A program made the position numbers and the translations under genes. Below the pieces are notes generated by a model. That model was not told where the DNA came from. It made no database searches and saw nothing but the letters and a program-made list of their open reading frames with translations. This document shows positions 1 through 12,819 of a stretch of 64,000 bases of DNA, piece by piece; position 1 is the first letter of the stretch; every line of letters begins with the position of its first letter. This DNA comes from Progne subis subis (taxonomy: Eukaryota > Chordata > Aves > Passeriformes > Hirundinidae), in the NCBI GenBank assembly GCA_022316685.1, contig JAKJHU010000046.1:3402001-3466000 (forward strand), written 5' to 3'.

Positions 1-344
1 AGTGGTGTTTTTGGGTTTTTTTTTTTTTTAAATGTGTTTAGTTTGATTTCAAAATAATTGCCTGGACATATAAAATGAATTGCAGAAATAAATCTGTGTA
101 GATCCAGAGGCCTTACTAATCAATATATGTGTTCTTCTGGACTTGTTTTCTTCATATCTATTTCCAGAGTTGTAAATACAGGCTGTTTTGGTTTGAAATA
201 CCTTATGTGACTTCTGCAGTAAAGGGATTTCTCTTATGAGATGAAAGTTGAAACAATAATGACAATTGCAGTTTTAAGGGGCAAGTTTTAAGTGTCCTTC
301 TGGACAAAATGTCCAGCATGCAGCTGAAAAACCATTTTTTGGTT
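1..344. other. Non-coding, no gene seen
   Basis: A+T-leaning sequence with a T-run near 17-29. I see no open frame, repeat family or regulatory cluster that I can name. Confidence 0.6.
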
Positions 345-1369
345 GGTTGAGCACAGAGTTATGGTTAATGGGGTGACATTAGGCTGGTGACGTGTCACTA
401 GTGGGGTTCCACAGGGCTCCATCTCAGGCCCTGTGCTCTTCAGTGTCTTCATCTACAACTTGGACACAGGACCTGAAGGAATACTAAGTTTGCCAACAAT
501 GCTAAATTGGGAGGAATTGTCAACTCCGTTGAGGGCAGAGAGGCCCTGCAGAGAGACCTCAATAATCACTAATTGGGGCAATCACCAATCATATGAAGTG
601 TAAAAAGAGCAAGTGCCAGATTCTGCACCTACGGCAGCACAGCCCTGGTTGTGTGCACACACTGGGGAGGGACGGGCTGGAAAACAGCGCTCTGAAAAGG
701 GACCTGGGGTCCTGGTCCACGGCAAGTGGAACATGAGCCAGCAGTGCCCTGGCAGCCAGGGGAGCCTAACCTGTCCTGGGGGCATCAGGGACAGCATCGC
801 CAGCTGGGGACGGGAGGGGATTGTCCCACTCTGCTCTGCACTGGGGCCACCTCACCTCGAGTGCTGGGGGCAGTTCTGGGCACCACAATATTAAAAAAAC
901 CCAAAAACGTTAAGCTACTGGAGTGTCCAAAGGAGGGCCATGAGAATGCTGAAGGGTCTGTAAGGGAAGATGTATGAGGAGCAGTTGAGGCCATTTGGTT
1001 TAATCAGCCTGGATAAGGGGAAACCTCATTGTAGTCTCCAACATCCTTATCAGGGGAAGCAGAGGTGCAGGTATTGATCTTTTCACTCTTGTGACCAGTG
1101 ACAGGACTCAAGGAAACACCATGAAGCTGAATCAGGGGAGACTTAGGCTGGATATCAGGGAAAGGTTTTTACCCAAGGGGTGGTCAGGTGCTGGAACAGG
1201 CTTCCCAGGACAATGGTGATGGCACTGGTCAGATGGAGTTCAAGAAGTGTTTGGACAATTCGTTCAGGCACATGGTGTGACTCTTAGGGGTGTCCTGTGC
1301 AGGGCTAATAGTTGGACTTGATGAACCTTGTGGCTTCCTTCCAACCCAGCATATTCTGTGATTCTGTGG
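345..1369 (+). mobile_element. CR1 LINE, 5'-truncated, with intact 3' end
   Basis: This is the 3' part of a CR1 (chicken repeat 1) non-LTR retrotransposon. Near 427-455 the plus strand translates to a decayed reverse transcriptase stretch, GPVLFSVFI, followed by the usual CR1 text about the control of overlapping reads (stretches such as 'accatgaagctgaatcagggg'-like at 1120-1140 and 'gggcaccacaatat' at 877-890). Two perfect ATTCTGTG octamers at 1353-1360 and 1361-1368 form the diagnostic CR1 3' terminus. Frameshifts and stops break the frame, so the copy is dead. Short open frames at 613-977 on both strands lie inside the element and are not host genes. The 5' boundary near 345 is approximate. 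CR1 is the dominant LINE of birds, so this is a main support for an avian source. Confidence 0.93.
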
Positions 1370-2639
1370 TTCGCATCTAAAGCATTTCTGACATCACCTG
1401 ACCATTCAGATTCGCCTCTCTTTGGGACAGCTACATGTATCAGCATGCACCACTACACAAACCACACAGAATTTTAACAGCAGGCAATAAAAAAATACCG
1501 AAGCCTAGCGAATCATTCAGAGCTGCTTAAGTGGCTGGCTATTGTGGTTTGTGCTGGAGTGTGAAGAATCCAATGCTCCAACATCACAGTCCTTGTGTGG
1601 TGTCCAAGATGCGTAAAGCCTGCAGATGGTCAGGTTTGCCATTGCAGATCAGAGCTCAAAAGTCTTGCCATGGTTATGTGAAATGGAGGCTTGTGTAGAA
1701 CGGAGGCTGGTTTTAGGCTTAAGTCACTCAGAGAGGACCCAGTAGGACTGTTCTGTGACCTGGAGAAAAATGTGTTTATCTCATGGTCATTTTAAAATAG
1801 AGGGGCTTATGCAGGGAATCATGGGATTGGTTCTCATTGAAGTTAGCTTGCTCTTACTGCTATGCATAGGTATGAGCTCTTTTTAAACAGAAATGAGAGT
1901 AAGCTCGGGCTTATATGACTTTTTTGACTTGGAGTGCATAGCATATGTGTATCTGTGATTATATTGTTGCTCTGGAAGTGATTCTTGAAAAGGAACAGGG
2001 AGACACCATGTCCAGTCCAAGAGATCAGTCTGTGCAAGGACTCTCACTGACACCATAGGGTGTTCAAGCCAGTCTTCCTTTGTTATCATAGCATTTGCAT
2101 TCTCATTCTCGAACTTGTGTGGTTTTAGTTTTAAATTTCTGGTTTGTTGTGTTTTTTTCTGCTTATGAAAGACCTTTTCTGGCCTGCTTGTGCCCTTTTT
2201 TAAATTCTGTTCTTACTCTAACACTTTTTAGTAATCTTGATAGCCTGTTTCATGATTTCTTCTGTAGCTCACTGATTCAGGGGGACAGACTTTGTGCACT
2301 GCAGCAGGGCTGGTGACAAGCATCCTGCTTTCTAGTTTGAGGTTAGAAAGAGAACCCTTTGGTGGTAAGGAACAACCATGTCATTGAAGAATAACTTCGT
2401 ATCAGAAGGAAGTGAGAATTCTAAGCTCAGCAACACCAGCATATAGTAAAGTTGGAGAAATTGCTCTACATTTATATAGAGGTCAGAGCTTGAGTCTTTA
2501 GAGGAATACTTGCCTAGGAAAAAAGCCTTTAACTTCAGTTGATTTTCTAAAATTGGAATTTTGTTCTACTCTACTATTTTGGGGAAATTCTCATCTGCAT
2601 GTGGCAGTGACTGTGCAGCCACACTGGTGCATGCTGAGC
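1370..2639. other. Non-coding, nothing recognised
   Basis: Mixed-composition unique sequence. Open frames of 60-75 codons occur on both strands without splice-site support or recognisable motifs. Confidence 0.5.
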
Positions 2640-2990
2640 CTGTGAGAATGTATACATCAGGGTGAGACCACGATCTGTGGGCTGTGTGTAGCTGAGTGTG
2701 AGAGGAGGTGTACCTGGCTGGTGACACTGAGGCTGTTGAGTCCCTGTGGGGGGGTCACATCTGATGGTGTGACTGTGTGGTGTGCATTGTGCAAAGGTTC
2801 AGCCCATCTGTGTATTGGTATTGCTGCACAAGTGATTGCACAAACATCTGAGTGAAGCACAGATGTGAATGTGTGTGAGCATAGGGAGACCATAGCCATG
2901 AATGCGTACGTGAGCATGAGTGCAAGTATTAATATATTTCTAAGTGCAGAACATATAAATAAATGTATGTAAGTGAAATGTGCATATTAC
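2640..2990. repeat. Degenerate TG-rich low-complexity stretch
   Basis: TGTG-containing words (for example gtgtgtg, tgtgtgag and ctgtgtgg) recur every 10-20 bases over about 350 bp, without a fixed period. The run looks like an old, decayed dinucleotide or minisatellite tract. No coding frame is supported. A similar stretch occurs at about 33.72-34.05 kb. Confidence 0.45.
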
Positions 2991-5900
2991 CAGATGATCT
3001 TAGATGGAGAGATCCTGTGCCAGGCACGGCCTCTTCTCTGTTCTGTCCATTTCTGTACATGTGTTGGCTTCAAAGATGAAAAGTGCCCCAGCTTGGCTTT
3101 AGCCTGGGCAGCAGTTGCTCTGCCAGCTCAGTGTGTTTGTGTGCTCTTGTGAGAGAGTTGGTAATTGTGAGCGCTCCCTAAGAGAATCTCTGGGGCCAGG
3201 GGATACAATAGGCAAGGGTCTAGGGTCTGAAACTGTAGACTTTAATAAAGCCACTGACAGCAAATAAGAGCCTGACATGTGAGTCACATTACTGACAACA
3301 AGGGCTGCTTTGTAGTCCCATCTGCACCCTGATCGGGTCCCGTACAGTAACTGAAAGGACAGAACAAACTGCTGCTGCCTTCAATAAATACAACAGTGCC
3401 ACAAAGGCGGCCGAACAGACCAACTTTGTGTAGCTTTGCTGCAGCTGAGCTACTCCCCTGGTTCTCTTCCTCGCCTCCCCCACCAGTGAAAATGACGGAC
3501 GTTACCTTTCACGGGTTGCTCGTGAGCCCTGACTGTGTGCTGGTCCCCATGGCAGTCATTACATATAGCCCTGTAACTTCTTTCTTCTCTGCCATCCCTT
3601 GTGCCCCTTCATAGCCTTTCCCTTTCTCTGCTCTCAGTGACTGGGAGAGGCCCAGAGTCTCTGCTCATGAGCCTTGTCCCCTGGACCTCATGCCCCTGCC
3701 TGGGCTAGCCAGCACTGGGAGCTTAGCAAAACCTTACATCAGGCTGTGAGCATAGTTACTTTGATGTCATAGTGACTTGAATGGTTACTTCAGACTCCCA
3801 CTGGAGTGGTCATGATGAAAGAGTTGGACTTGCCAGTACAGTAACTTGAAGGCCTTCCAGATCCTTAGTGGTTGGTCACCTCCCTAAACCAGGTAGCATC
3901 AGGGAACAACAGTGTTTTCTGTTTATCCAGGTGGCACCCAGCAGAGTCAGAAACCTTTTCTGCTGGCTGCCCTCAGAGCCTGATACTCTTCCCTCTCTCT
4001 GGGCCTCTCCCCTTTGGCTTGGAGACTTTCCCAGTGAAGAGCTTTCACATGGAGCAAAAAAGCCAGCAGATTGACCCCTCTTCAATGGGAATTTGTGCCA
4101 CTGTTGTGTTTGTCAGTGCTTTTCTGGCTACTCTTTTTTAGTTTGTCCCAATAGCCCTAGAGAAAGGGCCTTAGTTGGACTGCGTGTGTTATCATGTGCT
4201 GAAAGAGTTATAAACTGTGGAAAAGATCACTAGGTTATAAATCAAAATATAAGCCTGTGGTTGCCAAAGGGGTGATGCTAAGTATCAGGATAATATCTGT
4301 GATAGTGTAGGCATGCCTGTGTTTTCTGTCCTAGCCTATCGCATGTCAGTCCACCTAACAAAAAGTCTAAATTCTTCTCTGCTTGAAAAAAATGGAAAAT
4401 CAGACTCAACAGTTTGTCTGTCAGAACCTCTGTGTCCTCCTGTACCATGTAGTGCACACAGAGCTGAATTCCCTGGAGGTTAGGGTGGGAACCCCACCGT
4501 TTGCCCTGTGATTCCACAGCATGCAGTAGAGCCTGTAGCCTGCCCTGTCAGTGTCTAATTGACACTGTCTTCAGACAAGAGGATCTCACTCATAGTGATT
4601 TGTTCTTAAGATATAAGACTTACCTGCTTTAAAGGTCAGATTTTTCAGCTGGCAAATAGCATATTGCAGCTTGTAGGAACATAATGTGGTAGAAGTGGGA
4701 ATGCAGCAGATCTTACATTGAAAAGGAGAACAGACTTCAGGAAGCAAACAAATTCAGTTTCTGAGCATCTTTAGGAAATCCTACAATATAGTCTTCTGTG
4801 AAAAATGCCTCCCTGTGATTTTACATCTCCTTCTGTTCAAGTAACCACTTCAGATAACATTAAACAAAGTACAGACCAGCATAATACAAATCAGCAAGCA
4901 AGAGGACGCAGGATCTCCTACAGAGATGTATGCAGAAGAGAGAGGAGAGAAGGATTTCACTGGTGTCACATTGAAAATGCCCAGATCCTATAGGGTTTAT
5001 AGGAACAACTTGTGATGATGATTTGCATAACACAGTGATATTTCTTAATCTCTGGAGCTTCTGCTAGAGATTTCTGTTCTCTCTGTATCAATAATATATA
5101 AAGGATTAAACACCACTGTTTTGAAGTGACCTACATAGCTGAGAAGCAGTACCAGAAACTTTAAGTCCTGCGGAAAATGTGGTTGGTACTTTTCAGGGAA
5201 ATGCCTGGAATTTTTGAAAATAAATTTAGAGCATCTTATGGCACTGTTAAAGGGGAATGCAGATTCCCCCACATCTGTCTCACTGTTTTGATCACATAAC
5301 AAGCTTCCCTTTTGCTTTTGTGTTTATGCTAGCAACTGGCCAGGGTGAGGCTAATAAACATGCAATCATGGGTTTTGATGGTGGGTGTCAGTTCCCTCAG
5401 TCTTCACCTGTGGTCCCTGCTTGTAGAGGCTTCAGCTGAGGCACAGCTGGCAAAATGGGAAATTACTCTTAAGCAAAGAGTCTACAGCAGCAGCACTTGT
5501 ACTCTTCTCTGGAGCCCCTCCATTTCTTGAACAGGCAGGAACTGATTCCCATTTCTAGTAGTTTGATACCTGAAGAGAAAATTGCTTCCTAGAAGGAGAT
5601 GGAAGGATGGGAGCCCAGAAGAACAGGAATGGACTTGGCACAGACACGCTAGATTGCATGTTACTGCAGGGAGTAGGAAGCTGCTCACTGTCCCAGCTGT
5701 TCTGTACCAGGAAATCTGAGAGGAAAGCTTTAAATTCTTCTTGCTATACCTTTGTGAAAGGTGCAGTTGGTGATTATTTGAACTCATGTTTTTTCAATTT
5801 TTTTTTTCTCCTTTCATTGAAGAGCTGGTTGGTTAGGTCATCAAAGTAAGCATTTCTGGAGAAGCATAACTCACTGAGTGCCAAAGTAGTTTAGTTTAAT

Positions 5901-7925
5901 TTTCCAAGGTTTCTGAGTGGGTTCTCAAAGTGATCTTTGCTAGTGGTCCCTAAAGATTGAACCTGATTCTATCTGTTGTTAAGCAAAGCCTGTCAAAATT
6001 GCTATAATAAACTGTAATGGAAAGCTGAGTGCAAACATATATATATAAATAATTAAAAAAAATCTTAAGGCCAACAGAACTCTGGAAAAGAAAAGCTGTG
6101 AAAGGCATTGGAGATTACTTTTACACTTTCCTCTGCTACAGCTGAAGCCTAATTCAGTTCTCCCTGAATGCAGAAAAGAACCTGGACTGTATTTGGCAGC
6201 CTATGAAGTATGGGCTTAGTCTGGACAGCCTCATCTAGTATACCAGGGAGTGAAGGACAGGATAGCCAGATTCAGGCTAACAACTTAGAGAAGAGCATAC
6301 TAGTCTCATCACTCTCTTTCTAAAATTTACTTCCCCACCCTTACAAGAAATGCTCACTTGCACACTAATGACTTTTGTTAAAAAACTGATGTCTTGGATA
6401 CCCAAGGCTGAACTGGGTGGAACTTCATGGCTATCCTTCACCAGCTACTAAGAAAAGTAGAGACCAACTCCTGCAGACCTTCTCGAAAGTGGCAGCCTAG
6501 ACTCTCAGAAGGTCTAGAGCATGCACAAGAGTCAAAGAAATCCTCCTAGTATTTGTCAGCTCCTCTGATCTTGTTTTGGGATTCTAATTTTTCCAGGCCA
6601 TGGCCAAATCTTGGAGATTTGAGAGATAAAAGAAACTAAGTTCCAGAAAATCTCAGAGCCTTAGCAGATCTGACCAAATAAGGCTGTACCTTATGGCTGA
6701 GGTCCAGTCCTGTTCAAGATAGCTTATTTAGGACTATGGGGAAAAGTAGTAACCTTCTGGGGAAGACAGTTTGGTCCTAAACTGTCAGCCATTAAAGACC
6801 AAGAGTATTTTGCCGGCAGAATAGGAGAAGCTCCCTCCAATAAAGCCAATCAAAAGTAATTTCCCTGCTGAAAGGTGGCCTACCTGAGACAGAGCAGCCT
6901 GCACCAGCTGCACGCCACTGCTGTCAGACTTGGCCGGGTCTGTCAATTAAGGGAACACAGAGCAATCTGTGAGCGCTGAAAGGGATCCCTTCAGAGCCCT
7001 CGGTGGCTGAGAGACAGGCCCATTGTCTGCATGCATGTCTCACATAGTTTCAGAGTCCTGATAAGCAGGCATGCCATGAAAAACTACATTATATGGTGAG
7101 CTCGGGAATACTTTGTCTGGGGGGTAGATGACATGGGGGGTGGGAGAAGAGGTAACAGTGCACCTTTGCATTGTGGGAGGTGGGGCAATGAAAGACGTCG
7201 CGTTTGGTGGTCCCCCAATGTAACCTGCTTTCTCACAAACTCTTGTTGAATGATGAAGTCGTAGTTTCCTCTAATTCCCCTCCTCCCCTCCATCCTTGTC
7301 ATTCCTTCTGGAGTTCAGAAATCAGTCGGGAAATTGGAAATTCCTGCAGCACTGAGAACACAAACAGCTTAACCACCTTCAGCGGCTGCCTTGCCACATA
7401 TTGAGAGTCCTTTTCCCTGTGAATCTGGGACCCCCAGGGTCTATAAGTCTGTGGGCAGGAAAGAATGAAGACTTCAGACTTTAATGCATGTGTTGTAGAG
7501 AACTTAGAACAGGACATATAGACACAGCTCCTAGGGGAAGGAGTAAGAGGTTCCCTCTTAATAAGAGGAATAACAATTCCCACACCAGCTGCCAGCAAGG
7601 GTTTGCTTTAGTTTTACTCAGCTTATAGCCTGGTGCCTGGATCCCTTGGTGCAAATGGGTCCTTTCATTCCCTAGGTACAGACCCAGAAGAGCTGGTGCT
7701 CTTGGGTGGGCATGTCTTAATCTACAACAGGATGTTCTCTTAGATTCCACTGCTTGAGCTTGGGAGTACATAAAAAGGTTAGTGCGTGCAAAAATGCCTA
7801 CATAACAAAGCAAATAAAACCAATCTCTTAAGTTGCTTTTATACTACCTTTTTAGGCCATTCTGCATAGAAAGAGAAGGTTCAAGCACAACTCTCTTTTA
7901 AATAGAATATCCACTATGTAAAGCT
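2991..7925. other. Non-coding, nothing recognised
   Basis: About 5 kb of ordinary unique-looking sequence. The open frames are short (at most about 100 codons), overlap each other on both strands and show no domain motif. Short A+T stretches such as atatatataaataatt near 6038 are present. I could not name any repeat family here. Confidence 0.45.
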
Positions 7926-7929
7926 AGTT

Positions 7930-7953
7930 TCCATATTCTTGGGAGAATATGGA
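7930..7953. repeat. Short hairpin, 10-bp stem
   Basis: tccatattct (7930-7939), loop tggg, then agaatatgga (7944-7953). The arms are perfectly complementary. It is probably incidental. Confidence 0.6.
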
Positions 7954-8803
7954 GACTGTACTCTGTGTGATAGGATGCAAAGAAATGTATAAATGGGAGC
8001 AAGCAACTCTTACTAAGGCAGGAGAATAGATTTGGAAAGAACCAGTGCTGTGGTTAAACCAAGAACATGAAGGATGGCTCACAAGTGACTTTTCCTAACA
8101 CTTTTCCTTTCTTTTTGAGGTCTTTTTTTTGCATTCACTGAAACTTGATGGTCTTCATGTTTAATTTTAGTTGCAGGCACTCTAGATGATCTTCACTCAG
8201 TGTTTAAGCCAGAGTTTATTGTGGACCATGCCTAGTTTTGACTGTCACAGACGTGTTGGACAAAAGCCATTTCTGATAAGGCAGTTAAATTTGTAGACCT
8301 ACCAAGGGATGAGCCTGGCCCATATTCTTCACTTTTCATGTCAGTTTTTTGTCAGTACAGAGGGCTGCCAAAGAGAGGATTGGATTTCTGATCATTCAGT
8401 CTTTAGTCTTCAGCAGATACACCCTTGTCAGTGATTTGTCTGCAGCTCACCCAGTGTACAGTGACACCCCAGGAGATGGCAGGTCCTCGTCTTTCCCAGT
8501 CGGGGGAATATGTCTTGGCTCAGCATATTTGATAAGAAAAATTAATGAATTTGTTATGGGATGGAAGCTCCTCTTTCATCTCTGACTTGGTGAGGCTCAT
8601 GGAAACCCATCTTTCTTTTCATGTTAAATAAAGCTCCCACCATGGTGCCAAATCCTACTGTCTATTTTCACATTCTTCACTGCATGCACACTTGCACCAT
8701 ATTGTCAGTCCTGGATAAAGTTGTTGTGCTGACATATTTGACTTATTTTCAAAGATTTTTGAATTCTTGTGTTTATCCTGTATTTTAATTCTTTCTGGGT
8801 TTA

Positions 8804-8836
8804 TGTGTGTGTATATATATATATACACACACACAC
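8804..8836. repeat. Compound self-complementary microsatellite (TG)n(TA)n(CA)n
   Basis: A TG run passes into TA and then CA, so the whole tract is close to its own reverse complement and could fold into a hairpin or adopt Z-DNA/cruciform structure. It is likely length-polymorphic. No gene is adjacent. Confidence 0.9.
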
Positions 8837-8839
8837 TCT

Positions 8840-10620
8840 TAAACTGACAAGAGAGACTGGCCTTGCTTTAATCTCTCTTCCTCAATTCTTCAAACCAGAG
8901 ACCTTGTTAATGTCCATGTTAGCTTCCTAAAACTGTGTGTTTCCCCTGCATCCTCACATAAGGGCAATTCATGACCTTTCTCCCAGCCAAATGCTGGCAG
9001 ACCCTTTTCTGAAGCACACCAGGAGCCCACAGCATCCACTGAGTCACAATGTAGGCTCTGGAGGGCACCTTGAAGAACCTCATAACTTCCTTTGCTTTGT
9101 CTCTCTTGATGATGTTTTTTTGGGCCTGTTGAATCTGAGTCATTTTTGATGAGAGAAAGATAAGTTGAGGCATCCCACGAAACTGCCACCTCTTTTCAAC
9201 AAAATGAACTGTCTCTTTTGAGCGGCTTATATAAAGAGAGTCCTAGCACAATCGTCACACTGCATTTTTACTTGCTTCGAAGAACAGTGGACTAATTAAG
9301 TGAAGATATTTAGCAGATTGTCATCAGGAGGCAAGTGAGCCACTCGGAGATGAATGGGGTAGTTTGTGCTTCTTGGAATTGTTGTTTCAACATCTTGTCA
9401 GGCTTGAGCAGATACCAATGGCTTCAGGAGGGGTACACATTCAATCTTTCATATGTGTTCATATATGAAGAGCAGAAGGGTAGGTGTCAAATTGATTCCT
9501 GGTGTATCCTGCTGTAATTTCAAGGTACAGAAGCCCATTTCTCCTCCTTGCTGTGCTATTTGTACCCGGTTTATGAGCCAGTGCTCCACCTTGTAGCTGT
9601 GTATCACTAGCTCTGTGTAACAATCTTCACCTGCTCTCCTCAGTTTTTGCTGTTCCTCCTACAGGGTGTTTTTGTATCTTTTGGATATGTACACAGTATC
9701 TAACAGGAAATGTTTTCCCTTCGACCACTTATTGCAGAGGCTGCGCAGTCTTGGTGTCTAGCAGAAGGTATATTGCTAGACATCTGCTCCTTGGAGCCCC
9801 TGGGACCCCTCTGTGGTTTAGAAAGAGGGGACCTTTGATCTGTGGTTTGTGTGGGAGAGGTAGATGATGCTGTGGTTTGCAAACAGCCGATGGTTCTCTT
9901 GCCTTCAAAGAAAAAAGTGTTGGTGTGTGATGATGCAGGACATCATGTGACCAGTCAGGAGCACGCAGTATGATGTGGTTTGCTCTGCAAGCTGCAGTTC
10001 ACCAGTGTCATGGTATAATTTTAAGAAAAGTTGACAGTGTTGGTTGTGTATTTAAGCCACAAGTCTCCTTTAGGGGCAGCAGGGAATGGCCCAAAACCAG
10101 CAATAAAACCCCATGAGCTGAAAATTTCCTTCTGCATCTCTCCAGGGCATATAGCAGTTGTTCACCCCAGGCAAAAGTGCTCTCCCTTCTTACACTGACA
10201 TGTCTGTAGAAGAGATACTTGTCCATGGGCACCTACCCCATCAGGGGTCCTGTGGCACTGCCTACTGCAAGTTTAGAGTTCACAGGATTATGACTGCCAT
10301 TATCTGTAATGACCCTGGAGGTTATGTTCAGCAGTTCGGGTAAGGACTGCTGAGAAAATGCTGAGTTTGAGCAGGGACTGCTGTGTGAATATTTGTGTCC
10401 ATCTGGGGAGGGTGTCACTCAGAGTATACAGCTCTGAAGGAAAAGAGTGAAGTTGTGCTTGTGCCTCTACAATTTTGTGTTAAATGATGTGCAACAGTCC
10501 AGTGCTTAGAATATAAAAATCTGGTGCACCGGACTAACCAAATACCCAACTTCCATGTGATTTGGTCTCCCTACAAAGTGAATATATAAGGAAGGGAATA
10601 AGAACAGGAAGCATATTTGG
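8840..10620. other. Non-coding, nothing recognised
   Basis: Unique-looking sequence. Two overlapping minus-strand frames at 8890-9189 and 8919-9173 show no recognisable domain and no splice-site context. Confidence 0.45.
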
Positions 10621-10633
10621 TGGACTCTCTGCT

Positions 10634-10655
10634 CTCTGATTTCTAGAAATCAGAG
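10634..10655. repeat. Perfect 22-bp palindrome
   Basis: Left arm CTCTGATTTCT and right arm AGAAATCAGAG meet with no loop. Imperfect complementarity continues outward to about 10624-10666, giving a stem of about 20 bp per arm with a few mismatches. Function unknown. Confidence 0.9.
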
Positions 10656-10666
10656 TGGAGAGATTT

Positions 10667-11640
10667 CTTGAAATGGAGAATATATTGGACTCATAATGGC
10701 TGGTATTCACCTCCGGATTAATATCATCCCTTGGACACCCTTGTCACAATTGCCTTAGGCTGGCAAGTCTGGCAGCATTTGAAAGCTAAGAGGGAGAAGC
10801 TGTGTTTGTAGGGGAGGAACTAGTGCTGGGACCTGTAACAGTGTGAGTGCTGCCAGGCATGCCAAACTGGGACACTCCAGCTGGGGAAGAATAAGAAGTG
10901 AAAACATGTAAATCGGCTAGATCCAAGAAACTATAAATACATTGGAAACAAAGCCACACAACTGTGAGACTGAAAGTTTGATGTGGAACAGGTATTCCTT
11001 ATAGGTGCTATTTTTGTTTTGGCTCAATGTTTAAGAACCTGATCCATTTCCCTCTGACCTCTTGTATCCTGTGATCTCATGAGGTGGCCTCACTCACAGC
11101 AGCTTAGGATGACTGGGCAATGTTCTGCCATCTTCAGTAGTGGGCCCTTGAACAGTACTGCTGCAGCCCTTTCAGCAGTAGCCTGCAGATACAGGACACG
11201 TGGTTCTGCATGTGGCCCAGGGACCAGGCACTGCAGCAGCTTGCTGGAGCCATTTGCCACAGCGTACCTGTAGCTTGTGTGAGAAAGGCCTGTCTCTTAG
11301 GATCTAAAACCAGAGTTTGATGCCTTCTAGAGGCATTGCCAGAGTGAGCAGAATGGGATTCTTGTAAGAACTTTGTACAGCCTTTTTTGTTTTTTCTTTG
11401 TTTTTTCTTTTTTTTTTTTTCTTCCCATCAGTGGTGTGTGCTGTAAAATCCCACCCTCAGGGCTTACGTGTGAGTAAGGAGTAGAGCCCTAGAATTTTTG
11501 AATATGTTTTTTGTTAAATCCTGTAATAGCTATGTGACTACTACTTATCATTGCTTCTTCAGAGCTGCTGACATTTCCAAGGAACACTAGCAGGTCAGAA
11601 AGTCAGCTTGGAGAAGCCGAGCTGCTTCTTTACAACATTA
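10667..11640. other. Non-coding, T-rich tract at its 3' side
   Basis: Unique-looking sequence followed by a T-rich low-complexity run at about 11392-11422. A 64-codon frame at 11079-11273 shows no features of a gene. Confidence 0.45.
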
Positions 11641-11649
11641 TACTCACCC

Positions 11650-11960
11650 AGCCTAGTGCTTTATAACTCTGTCTTTAATGATTTTCTCAGCTATTTTTCC
11701 TGGTACTGGCGTAAGGCTCACTGAGGTCTATAATTCCCATGATTGCCCTTAGCACCTCTTTTAAAAGAAGTGCAGAGTTTTGGCTCCAGTCCAACTTGAT
11801 GGGCGAGTGGCTCTTTTTAATGATGAATTGAATGATTTTGTTAGTAACTTCTATGAACTTTGATTTTTTATTTTGGTTTTTTTTTAGGGTGTTTGCATAG
11901 ATGCCATCTGGTCCTGGAGGTTTCTTATTTCAATTTTCAAGTTTTGTTATTATGTCCTTT
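11650..11960 (-). mobile_element. Decayed CR1-like LINE reverse transcriptase fragment
   Basis: Read on the minus strand, 11920-11899 gives PPGPDGI, a motif found at the start of LINE reverse transcriptase domains. Further along, about 11740-11695 gives GNYRP and, after a small deletion and frame change, VSLTPVPGKIAEKI. That matches the conserved GNYRPVSLT-VPGKI-E-I block of CR1 reverse transcriptases. The region between contains stops and an A-rich insertion (T-rich on the plus strand at 11863-11886). The spacing and order of the two motifs agree with one old, internally damaged insertion. No 3' terminus is visible. A related L2/L3-type LINE cannot be excluded. Confidence 0.7.
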
Positions 11961-11969
11961 TTCTTCCTT

Positions 11970-12815
11970 TTGAGTCTCTATCTGTCCTCAATAAATCTGG
12001 CTTTGTGTGTCCCCTACTACTATTGTTGCTATTTGTGGTTAGTGTTAATATAATGTGGTCAAGGTACCCAGATCTCACACTGGAGACCTTTTTATGTTAA
12101 GTAGTTTACATGTATCCAAACGAAGAGTTATTACCTAGGGGACTTTGTGGGCAGGGTAAAGATAAATCGAGCCTTTATCTAATTTTCTGTCATGGGGCAA
12201 ATGGGAAAAGTTTACTCAGATCATCTAGGCCAAAAACAACCTTGTGCAAACGTATCTGAGTTCAAGACCACTGCCTGCTGGTAGCAGTCCAGAGTGAGGG
12301 GTCACAGGCCTAGGATTCCACAGCTGTGATGTTCTCATATTCTAGTCCAGTATTTTAACTGCAACACCACATTTACCAGACTCATTCTGTTTTTCTGGAT
12401 AGTTTGAAAATCTTGTTTCCTGTGGCTCATACCCCTGTAAATGCATCCCTCCTTACGATCTTGTATTTCTGACTGTGTCAGAGGAATAAGGTACCCAAAA
12501 TATCTTCAGTCAATTGACATTGTTTAACAACTCACTCTCATTTCTTGGGAGAAAGTCTAGGCTTCCCTCTCACACAGTTTCTGACACCTCACCTTACTCC
12601 TGCTGTCAGCATCTTTCTGAATAGAGTTTGCTAGGAGAGATTGAGCCCTACCCCTTTCTCTTCTCTTCCCCGCTCCCAGCAGGCAGGCAATATGGCAGAG
12701 TGCTGTCTCCAGTGTCCCTTTAGTCACTTCTCTGCTGTCGGTGTCATAGGGCTAGTGTTTAAGCATTTTCACGCTGGATTTGAAATGAGATTATAGACTG
12801 GTCCACTCAATTGAC
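11970..12815. other. Non-coding, nothing recognised
   Basis: Unique-looking sequence. The segment next to 11960 may still be part of the decayed LINE, but I cannot align it by eye. Confidence 0.4.
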
Positions 12816-12819
12816 TTAA

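Noticed and set aside
613..977. Overlapping small open frames near the start of the window
   Set aside because: They lie inside the CR1 LINE and are decayed or out-of-frame element sequence.
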